Of a stretch of DNA of 13,158 nucleotides, positions 5,852 to 13,158 are shown one piece after another. The stretch covers positions 1-13,158 of the forward strand of contig NAVB01000305.1 in the NCBI GenBank assembly GCA_002179805.1, written 5' to 3'. The notes beneath the pieces were generated by a model. The model saw only the letters and a list, made by a program, of their open reading frames with translations. It was not told the origin of the DNA and ran no database searches. This stretch comes from Acanthamoeba lenticulata. Lineage: Eukaryota; Discosea; Longamoebia; Acanthamoebidae. The position numbers and the translations under genes are program-made. How positions within the stretch are numbered: position 1 is the first letter of the stretch; every line of letters begins with the position of its first letter.

Positions 5852-8800
5852 TCATGGCGTGCGGAGCATTTGCAGTGCATGTGCGGCTGCGGCTGCGACT
5901 GGCCGGTTAAAAGAGCTAGAAAGCACTTCCAGCGGACCTTCAGCACCTGCAGAGAAAACCCCAGGACGGTTTTCTGAACACCAGAACAGATTCTTTGATC
6001 AGGGGGCAGGCGGACAGGTGAATAGGCAGGTACGGAGGTGGGTACCAGACTTCTTGAGAAGAAGCAGGAGGCATTTGAGGGCAAGCGATTGAATAGATAG
6101 CTTGGCGTGCGACAAGTTTCGCACAATTCCCGCTAGGCCAAGTTCCATGAGCTCTTTTTGCCCGACGTCTGTTGGGTCTGCACTTAATCAAATAATAAAA
6201 ATAAAAAAGACGGATCGGGGACAGTCCGCACCATCAAGGGCGAAATGCGCAACAGCGCCCATCACACTCTCGAGAATTGGCTCAGGCAGCGAGCGCTCCA
6301 GCCCAGTCAAAAGTGCTGCCAATCCGTCTTCTTCTCGGAAGGCTGCGCGACAGCGATCTGCAGATCCAGAAGTTCCTGCGGGTCAGCGTCATGCACATAC
6401 TCAGCGCTGAAGATGTGGGGAACACCGTTATCAGCGAGGTTGGCCAACGTGACAAGAGCGCGTTCTGGTACATCGCCTTGAGTTGAAGACTCCACAAAGC
6501 TCACGAGGTTGGCGATCGCCTCCGCCGACGCGAATCTAGAAGAGCAAGAGAGAGAGAGAGACAGAGAGTTAGTGGGACATCAAGGGGTATGAGAGAGAGA
6601 GAGAGAGAGAAAGACGCACCGCTCCTTGATATCGGGGTGCCCCGAGAGGATGGCACAAAGATCGAGGCTGCGTCGCTGAACTTCATCGTTGTTGGAGGTA
6701 AGGGTGTCCTCCACCATGTGCTCAACCATCCCAGCCTTGGCTATGGCCACCACCACCTCGTCTAACCAACACCAAAGAGACGAGAGAGAAAAAGAAAAGG
6801 GGTGCGCAAGACAGGCACGTAGGAGAAAGGAGGACAAATGGTGAGCCAAACTTCAACCCACAATAACAACCACCACCACCAATTATAAACAAACAACAGC
6901 AACAATATCAATAATAAAATGATTGAGCGGGGGCGAGGGATATATGCACCTCCTTGGCGCGCAAGGGCAGTCAGCGCAAGCAAACCGTACTGCTGCAGCT
7001 CGTCATTGGTGGCGTCCGATGCGAGGGCCTGAAATAGTCGAGGCAGCCCCTGCGCCTCCAGGAACTCCCGTCGTTTTGCCTCTGTCCTCGCCAAACCCAA
7101 GGAAGAGAGGGGGGGGGGAAGGGATATCAATAACCAGACATGTGAGATCACCGGTGATCGCCAACGACGACCAGGCCAGAATAATGGAGCGCAAAGGAGG
7201 AGGAGGGGAGGGAGAGAGAGAGCAATAGGAGAGGAGGGGGGGGGAAGAGTGAGGCGCACCATGTTGCAAGAGGCCAGATAGGCACTTGACCAGCTCTACC
7301 TTGATGTCCGAAAAGCCTGTGATGAGATAGGGTACTAGGCACGTGATACCGCCTGGCTTGACATTGGCGGTCTTGCCTGCACATCCGCCCTCTCCACAAC
7401 CGCAAGAAGAAAAGACGCGCGCGCACACACACACACACACACAAAACATAAAAGAGCACGTCAAGGGGCGCCCCATACGGGGAAAAGAAAAAGAGCCGAG
7501 AGAGAGAAAGAGAAAAAGAGAGAACAAGGAAGCTTTTGTCACTGTGTCGGACTTTGCTTTGCGAGAGGCGCGCACCGTCGGACACAAAGTGAGCGAGGGA
7601 AGCCGCGGCGTGAAGGATCACTTCTCGATGATCAGCCCACAGCGGGTCGGCGAAGACACCCACGAGAGCTTCCACTACGCCTGCTTCGGCCATCTCGGCC
7701 CGGAGGGCAGCTGCAATAGGTGGCATCATCATCATCAGCATCAGCATCATCATCACCGTCATTGCTCCGTCATGTCCATAGCCTCCGTCGTGTCACCTAG
7801 AGGGGGAATGTGTGGTTGACGTACACCGAGAAGAGAACTTGGCAACAGACTGAAGCGCTTGCTGCTTGAGAAGCGGGCTTTTGGTTTGAATCAGGGGCAC
7901 GAGGCGCCTCAACACTCCGGCTCTCTTGATGAGCAGCTCCATTTTATCTGCTCTCCATTCATTCATATGCATAAGTGTCAGGCGTGCACGATGGCTGTGG
8001 GAAGAAGAGAGGTTGGTGCAGAGCGGAAGTGGAAGATAATGATAATGAAGAAACTAATGATGGTGATGATGATAATGATGAAGGCGCTCTCACCGTTATT
8101 GGCCAGCACGGCAAGGACTTCAAGGACACGCAACTGGATGCCCGGGTTGGGCGAGCCGAGCAGGTGGAGGAGCGGCTTGACGCCGCCGACCTGGTAATAG
8201 TACACCTGGTTGCCCTCATAGCGCAGGACAACCGCCAGTCCGACTAGCGCCTACTCATCCCATCCACCACCCCAATCATAATCATTTTTAGTAGCTCTAA
8301 TAATTATTTTCAGGAATTAAAAAGGAGACCGTGCCTGCATCTGAAGGAGATCGTTGGGGTGATCTAACAACTTGACCAGCGAACTCACGACCAGGAGCTG
8401 GCCCAGGGCCTCCGCGTTCTCCACTGCAGAGACAGACAGACAGACCGACAGACCGACAGATGCCCCGCGCATTAGAGAGAAAAGAGAAGAGACGAGAAGA
8501 GAAGAGAAGAGAAGGGGGGAAAAATAAAGTACAAACAGACAAACAAGACAGACAGACAGACGACAAGGAAAGAGTGGAAGGGGACACAGAGCTGGGCTTT
8601 GGGAAGAGGAAGGGGTGTACGGGTGCGCGCCAGGCGGTTAAGGGCCTTGAGAGCCTGGAGGAGAATCAACGCACTGGGGTCGCCTGAGCTCAAGATGTTT
8701 GCCACAACCGTAAGGCCGCCCTTCTCCGCAATCTTGCTCACGCAGTAGTCTAGAGAGAGAGAGAGATAGATAGATAGATAGAGACAGATAGACAGACAAC

Positions 8801-11800
8801 AAGACGACAAGACCGACAATACAAGTCAGGCGCAGGCGCTCCCGCACACACGCGCAGTTGAAGTGTGAGAGGGAAACGACACCACACACAACAACCGTAC
8901 CATCGTCAGCAAGGGCGGTCAAGGAGCGAAGGGCCTGCTCGCGCAGCACTTCCTCTCCGGCAGAGCACAAGTGGAGAAGCCGGGCCAGCAGCACTGGCGA
9001 TTCCACCATGGCATCCCGGTTGCCCTCTGTAAATGGGGCAATAAATTAAGTCCAAAATAAATAAAGAAATAGAGAAATAAAAAGCACCACCACCACCCAA
9101 CCATGATCAGCATTAGAGGAACAATAAACCGAAATTCCCTCGCTGCTTCTCTGCTTAGGAGGATGAGGAGGAGGAGGAGGAGGAGAAGGCACACCCTCAC
9201 TGGCAAACGTGGCGATGGCTTGTACTGCCTTGAGTCGAAATTGCGGGTTGGGCGAGTCGATCATGTCCGCTACGCGATCCACCACTGTGTGCCTCTTCTC
9301 GGCAAGAGAGGCCTCGCGCTCTGCCAGTAGACAAACAAAACCCCCAGCACGAGAAAAAGAATAAGAACCAGAATGATGCTGATGATAACCAATCTCCGTC
9401 ACACGGGAACCTCATCGCCGATTCTAACGCTCTCTCCCCCCCCCCCAATTGGATCTCCAAACCACCAAGAGACCCGCCCCCACTGAAGGAAGAGCCACGG
9501 ACCTGCTAGTGGCCCGTGAGGACCAGACACTGCTGCTGCTGCTGCTGCTGCTGATGTAACGCTGTGCGGGTCGCTCCGGCCACGGGGCGCGCTTCCGGTG
9601 GAAGAACCACCGATATCCTTCGAAGAGCCCGCCGGCATGGAGGAGGGATCATAGCGGAGCAGCTGGTCAAGAGGCTGCCGCAGAATCTTCACGATAGTGG
9701 TAAAGGCCGGACGACTCTCCGGCGCGTTGTGCCAGCACGCTTGCATGAGGCGTCCCAGGACAAATGGGCACAGGGGCACAGGCGGTCTATATTCCACACC
9801 GGATCCAACCCCGCCCGTCCAGCCCATGAAAATTAGTTTGTTGTTAATCATTGTTATTAGTAATAAAAGAGAGAGGGAGGGAGAGAGAGAGAGAGAGAGA
9901 GCAACACATGTTCCTCCCTCGGCCTGCAGAGAGATTCCGCGTCATCACACGTACCGTTGGTGATGCACCAGCACGGCCTCCTTGACCTGAGGCGACTCGA
10001 GGCCGGTAAAGGGCTGGGCCCGGGTGAAAAGCTCCCACAAAATCATTCCATAGCTGCCCCCGCCCCGCCCACCACCAGCACCATACGGTGAGTGTGATTG
10101 AGGAGAAAACATATATATAAGTAGAAATATATCAATATAAAAATAAAAATAAAGAGATGTGCCGTATTCTACCTGTAGATGTCGGACTGACGGGAGGGGG
10201 CCTGACCAGTGAGCACTTCGGGGGCCACGTAGCAGCACACGGAAGCCGGGAGCGGCGAGGGCAGGCATGACAGTGCCATAAGCTTGGCGGGAATGAAACC
10301 GTAGTCGCTGAGCTTGACGTTGCCATCCCTGTCGAGCAACACCTCCTTGCTCTTGAGGGAACCGTGCACTACGCCATGAGCATGTAGACATTCCAGAGCC
10401 ATCGCGAGCTGCAGGGCTGTGTTGATCACCCACTCGGGTCCCACCACGTTACCCTGTGTGCAAGAATTTCACACATTACCATCACCATCATCATGGTCAC
10501 CATTATGAGTACCCTCTCCGAAAGAGAGTATTTTGGAGGGAATTGTTTCTTATTAAATAATAGATAGTAATTCATATTTAAAAAATAAATATCTAACTAG
10601 CTTGATAGAATAGATCGATTGCAAGGCGGAGGAGGAGGAGGAGAAGGAGGAGGGGAGGGGAGGGAGAACGGGATTGCGGAGGTAGCCGTAGAGATTAGCG
10701 CCTTCCACCCACTCGGTCACGCTGCAGATTTCGGTGTCGACGCACAAGGCCACAAACTCGGCCACGTGTGGGTGTTTGAGCAAGCTGCTCCCCCCGGCGC
10801 ACACCAATTCCCCACGCCACAAAGGCGGATCAACACGCCGTCATCGTCATCTTTGTCATGACAACCATCGCTTGCAAGGGGCAAAGAAGCACCTTAAGTG
10901 AGGAGCTTCGTCCAGAAGCTGCTTGACCACGCTTACCGACGACGTAGGGCAGTGAAACTTTTTTATTGTTACCTTTACGTGCGTAAGTGCGTGCAAGGGA
11001 GGGGGGGGTTAGACATCCGGAAGAGGGAGCCTTCAATAAAGAGAGGAGAGAGGAGAGAGGGGAATCATCATAGCCGCGTACCTGCCGCGACTTGAAAATA
11101 CCTCGATGAGTGACACCAAGCGTGCCGAGAGCAAGCTTCTGCCCAACCTGCAGGTCCGCGTAGCGGCAGTAGAACGGCTGCAGATCTGCAGCAGCAGCAG
11201 AGCCACATGCACGTAGAGGGAGCCGCGAACACCAACACACACACACACACCACACACACAAATGAAAGGCACGATTGCCCCTCCCCCCCAAGAACGAATA
11301 AGAAACTCGCATCGAGCGTAGAGGAAGTTCTTTGGGGGGGGGTGGGTAGGGAGAGAGAGAGAGAGAAAGAGAGCGCGAGAACGCTTCACGTGCCCTTGAG
11401 GAGCTGGGGGTCCTCTGCTCCACCACCACCACCAGTAGCAGCAGCGCGGTGCGAGAGCCGGGCCGCAGGATCTGCGGGTAGTCGCCCTCCAGCCCCAGTC
11501 GGGGTGCCCTTGGACGGCGCTTGCTGCTCGGCGAGAAGGCGAAGGCGTTTCTGTTCTTCGACTTCTTGGCGTAGTCGGACAGCCTCCTCGCGCGCCTTTT
11601 GCTGTTGTGCTTGGAGGGTACGGATCTCGGCCTCGTAGCGCTTCCGTTCCTCCTCGAGGCGGTGCACCTGCTCGTCCCGCTGCTGTTGTATCGTAATACG
11701 CTTCTCCCGCTCCCTTTGGGCGATGAGCTCCTGTCGCTCCACCTCCAGCCGGCGCAGCTTCTCGCGCTCGGCCTCTAATTGCTGCTGCCGGTCCCGTTCC

Positions 11801-13035
11801 TGCTCGGCGAAACTAGTCTCCAGCACTGCGATTTTTGTCAACAAGTGACGTGTTCAATCGAATCAATGAACCGGTTTCCACAACAGAGAGAAGAAGAAGA
11901 AGAAGTAGAAAAACAGAAATACACAGAGCAAAGACAGCAAGCGACCCAAGGAAGAGAAAGAAAGAAAGAAAGAAAGAAAGACCTACCATTAAGGGTGTTC
12001 TCCAGGGCGGCAAAGTCCTGGATTTGCGACTTGCGAACCGAGCTGCGTGTGACTGCCAGCGAGCGGGGCCGCTGCTGAGTGGATTCTGTCGCCTCGGCTG
12101 CGGGTGCTGCATAGAACCCCCACTCCACCCAAATGAGCGACGTGCGTCTGTTTTGTGTGCGCAAGTGCGTGTGTATGCGTGTGCGTGTGTGTGTGTGTGT
12201 TGTCCATTCGCATACGCAACGGCGAAAAATTGAGAGAAGGGATCGGGCGTGCACGCACCCGTAGGACCGGTCCGGTGGTCAATAATCTGGCCCACCAAAT
12301 TGAAGATGGCGTCGTCCTGGGGCTCAGTCCGGATGGTAGGGATTGCAGTTCGCTCCTCTACGAGAGCAAAGAGAAGAAAAGAAAAAGTTAGACAGAAAAA
12401 AAAAGGGGGGGAGGGGAGGGAGAGGAAGAGGAGGAGCGCACCCAGTCGGCGGAGGGTACCTCCGGTCTGCACCAGACGGGTCGGCACAGAGGAAGCCGAT
12501 GTCGAGGCCGAGAGCGAGTCCTCCCTTTGAGGCGGGTTGAGCATCGAATAAAACATCTCCAAGTAGTTGTTGTCGCTTCCCGTCGACGTTGAAGACCTTC
12601 CACCTTCCGCGAGCGAAGCAGTTCCCACCGCCCCCGAGCCACCCGAGGAGAGGTCGTTCTCCAGCAGGCTGTCGTCGCCGTCCGCGGCGCCCGAGAGAGG
12701 AGCTCCGTCTTGATCGAGAAACTGGAGGATGGTGTCCAGCTGCTCATTTGCCCTTTTCGCTGCCTCCAGGCTTGCTCCTGGAGGAGAAGCAGGAGGAGGT
12801 AGTGTGAGTGCGTTTCTTTGTATATATGTGTGTGTGGTGTGTGTGTGTGTGCTTCACCGACGAGAGGGGAGACGGCGAGGTGATCAAGGGACGGACCATC
12901 AGTCGCCTCGCTTGGCAATCCACTATTGTTGCCATCGTCATCATCGCCATCACCATTGTCATCATCAAGACGGAGGAGATCGTTAAGCATTCGGCCTCTC
13001 AACGTCGTCGGTGCGGCCACTGTATGTGGTGACAT
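5852..13035 (-). CDS. Coiled-coil, kinase-like (probable pseudokinase) and armadillo-repeat protein, 25 exons
   Basis: Exons, 5' to 3': 12858-13035, 12442-12777, 12259-12357, 11987-12106, 11394-11825, 11082-11185, 10893-10972, 10670-10784, 10173-10453, 9955-10053, 9503-9786, 9195-9320, 8901-9026, 8621-8749, 8335-8423, 8094-8250, 7825-7947, 7576-7710, 7260-7376, 6950-7081, 6620-6761, 6426-6535, 6232-6342, 6046-6177, 5852-5973. The sum is 3879 nt, giving 1292 residues and TGA, with all junctions in frame. Layout: residues 1-244 acidic and Ser/Gly-rich; 245-388 coiled coil; about 389-655 kinase fold; 656-709 linker with seven Ala; 710-1292 about 14 armadillo repeats. The domain order suggests a scaffold or regulated signalling protein in the cytoplasm; this is inference. 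I do not recognise a named orthologue. The kinase part is nearest to TKL-type kinases by its DIYSYGMILWELF and RPAF motifs. Weak points: the donor of exon 5 (GC at 11393, or GT at 11432), the GC donor of exon 15, and the start. The ATG at 13033-13035 has A at -3, but the frame is open upstream to about 13135. Confidence 0.8.
6547..6611. repeat. GA/CT microsatellite in an intron
   Basis: Two GA runs (6547-6568 and 6590-6611) nearly fill the intron 6536-6619. In the transcript they read CU and lead up to the acceptor, so they could serve as the polypyrimidine tract. Confidence 0.8.
7415..7443. repeat. GC/CA microsatellite in an intron
   Basis: CGCGCGCG passes into CACACACA inside the intron between the exons at 7576-7710 and 7260-7376. 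It has no coding role. Confidence 0.8.
8429..8554. repeat. GACAGACC and AGAGAAGAGA repeat tracts in an intron
   Basis: The intron 8424-8620 holds GACAGACA/GACAGACC units (8429-8460), AGAAGAGAAG units (about 8475-8513) and GACAGACAGACAGACGAC (about 8547-8562). All read pyrimidine-rich in the transcript. Confidence 0.75.
8752..8797. repeat. GA and GATA microsatellite next to a splice acceptor
   Basis: Pure GA (8752-8766), then GATA units and GACAGATAGACAGAC, lie directly upstream (in transcript sense) of the exon 8621-8749. The acceptor reads CTCTCTCTCTAG, so the microsatellite forms the polypyrimidine tract. Confidence 0.85.
9532..9553. repeat. CTG repeat coding for seven alanines
   Basis: About seven CTG units (GCA on the coding strand) lie inside exon 9503-9786 and encode a run of Ala in the linker between the kinase-like and armadillo parts. 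It is the only clean trinucleotide repeat in the coding exons other than the Asp-rich N-terminus. Confidence 0.85.
9670..11185 (-). other. Kinase-like domain lacking the catalytic Asp
   Basis: The domain runs through exons 6-11. Kept features: a partly normal glycine loop (LALGTLGVTHRG, with the first Gly replaced by Ala), beta-3 Lys427 in VTIKKF, and an alpha-C Glu nine residues before HPHV. Also kept are DYG (538-540) in place of DFG, APE (565-567), and DIYSYGMILWELF. Lost features: the HRD triplet is HGS (518-520), so the catalytic base Asp is Ser, and the metal-binding Asn is Val526 (SLKSKEVLL). ATP binding is possible, but normal phosphotransfer is unlikely. HG-type loops of this kind are known in inactive or weak TKL/RLK kinases. 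Confidence 0.8.
9868..9901. repeat. GA microsatellite in an intron
   Basis: GA-rich sequence with a pure run at 9881-9901, in the intron between the exons at 9955-10053 and 9503-9786. It reads CU in the transcript. Confidence 0.8.
11234..11372. repeat. CA and GA microsatellites in the intron before the kinase-like domain
   Basis: CACACA (11234-11261), a C-run and a G-run near 11283 and 11333, and GA (11351-11372) all lie in the intron 11186-11393. They make the splice choice at the coiled-coil/kinase junction hard to read. Confidence 0.8.
11394..11825 (-). other. Coiled-coil exon
   Basis: One exon of 432 nt encodes a long stretch dominated by Glu, Arg, Gln and Leu (ETSFAEQERDRQQQLEAERE onward to VEEQKRLRLLAEQQ), about 105 residues with heptad-like spacing. 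A Gly/Pro/Ala linker follows before the kinase-like domain. It probably drives dimer formation. The 3' end of the exon is uncertain by 13 codons, depending on which of two phase-1 donors is used. Confidence 0.75.
11956..11980. repeat. GAAA tetranucleotide repeat in an intron
   Basis: Six GAAA units lie just inside the donor (GTAGGT at 11986-11981) of the intron 11826-11986. They read CUUU in the transcript. Confidence 0.8.
12166..12202. repeat. GT microsatellite in an intron
   Basis: GTGTATGCGTGTGCGTGTGTG lies within the intron 12107-12258 and reads CA-rich in the transcript. Confidence 0.8.
12819..12851. repeat. GT microsatellite just inside the first intron
   Basis: TATATGTGTGTGTGG and following GT units lie in the intron 12778-12857. 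In transcript sense CACACACA begins five bases after the donor GTGAAG. Confidence 0.8.
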
Positions 13036-13158
13036 TGTAGCCGAGTCAACTCCTGATCGCGATTGGTGGGTGGGGAGGGGGAAAGACACGCTCAGATGTT
13101 TGAGGCAAGAGGCGCGGCTCTCAGGGCCACCAGACCTGTCTCTCTCTCTCTCTCTCTC
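13036..13158 (-). promoter_or_regulatory. Upstream region or 5' leader of the armadillo-pseudokinase gene with a GA tract
   Basis: In transcript sense the window ends with GAGAGAGAGAGAGACAG, followed by about 100 bases open in the same frame as exon 1, then the ATG at 13033-13035. A pure purine tract is not what precedes an acceptor in this gene, where intronic GA/CT tracts read CU. I therefore favour a GA-rich promoter or 5' leader over an intron. A CAG acceptor at about 13136 and further coding exons beyond the window remain possible. Confidence 0.35.

Larger units (their letters stand above)
5855..9320 (-). other. Armadillo-repeat region, about 14 repeats
   Basis: Exons 12-25 encode successive repeats of about 42 residues. 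Examples are VADMIDSPNPQFRLKAVQAI, LHLCSAGEEVLREQALRSLT, VGGVKPLLHLLGSPNPGIQL, GVVEALVGVF with ILHAAASLAHF, and GLPRLFQALASDATNDELQQ. The usual armadillo pattern is seen: a Gly before the second helix, Leu pairs, and a final helix ending in Leu-Ala-x-Asn/Asp. The last repeat (GPLEVLSSS, then AAAAHALQML) ends three residues before the stop. The region should form a curved superhelix that binds protein partners. Confidence 0.85.

Noticed and set aside
6343..6425. Reading exon 22 straight on (NGVPHIFSAEYVHDADPQEL...) as coding to a stop at 6307
   Set aside because: Treating 6343-6425 as an 83-base GT-AG intron restores the armadillo frame (GLAALLTGLERSLPEPILES) and joins phase 1 to phase 1. Reading on loses the repeat.
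7148..7762. Long reverse frame with Leu/Ser and Val/Cys runs (similar ones at 8297-8587, 8472-8819 and 11813-12628)
   Set aside because: The runs are translations of CT and GT microsatellites in introns. Only the exon parts match armadillo, coiled-coil or N-terminal sequence.
7343..7819. Forward open frame of 158 codons with His and Lys/Arg runs
   Set aside because: It is antisense to armadillo exons and intronic repeats, and its composition follows microsatellites.
1..13158. tRNA or rRNA genes
   Set aside because: I saw no cloverleaf with conserved tRNA boxes and no rRNA core sequence on either strand. A covariance search was not possible.

Overview
The window is nuclear DNA from an intron-rich microbial eukaryote. 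Two multi-exon genes lie in the same orientation on the minus strand. Their exons are GC-rich, their introns are short (about 50-250 bases) and full of CT/GA, CA/GT and trinucleotide microsatellites, and most donors read GTGCG, GTACG or GTGAA. This resembles intron-rich GC-rich algae or other stramenopile-like protists, but the lineage cannot be fixed from the sequence; that placement is inference only.

Left (75-1247, minus): the first four coding exons of INTS6, the von Willebrand factor A subunit of the Integrator complex. All introns are phase 0, and the four exons give 264 residues before the gene leaves the window.

Middle (about 1268-5770): an AT-richer block of 4.5 kb between the genes, packed with mobile-element remains. 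It holds a 2.26-kb Tc1/mariner-like element (2315-4572) with 35-bp perfect terminal inverted repeats ending in TA dinucleotides, a truncated transposase (3595-4268), a second frameshifted copy of the same transposase segment (5218-5736), pieces of an unrecognised gene on the opposite strand, foldback repeats built on a TTTATTGCG unit, and an array of ACTCGT/ACGAGT motifs in both orientations. The block starts exactly at a good 3' splice site 20 bases upstream of the INTS6 ATG, so it may lie in a 5'-UTR intron of INTS6.

Right (5852-13035, minus): one 25-exon gene that I spliced by hand. The inferred coding sequence is 3879 nt (1292 residues plus stop) with every junction in frame. The protein has an acidic/low-complexity N-terminus, a coiled coil of about 140 residues, a protein-kinase-like domain whose catalytic Asp and following Asn are replaced (HGS...V in place of HRD...N), and about 14 armadillo repeats. 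The armadillo part is built nearly one exon per repeat, with phase-1 introns. A candidate poly(A) signal lies 22 bases past the stop, and a GA-rich tract lies upstream of the start.

The two genes show no obvious shared pathway. The most interesting items are the armadillo-pseudokinase with its modular exons and the nested element block in front of INTS6.
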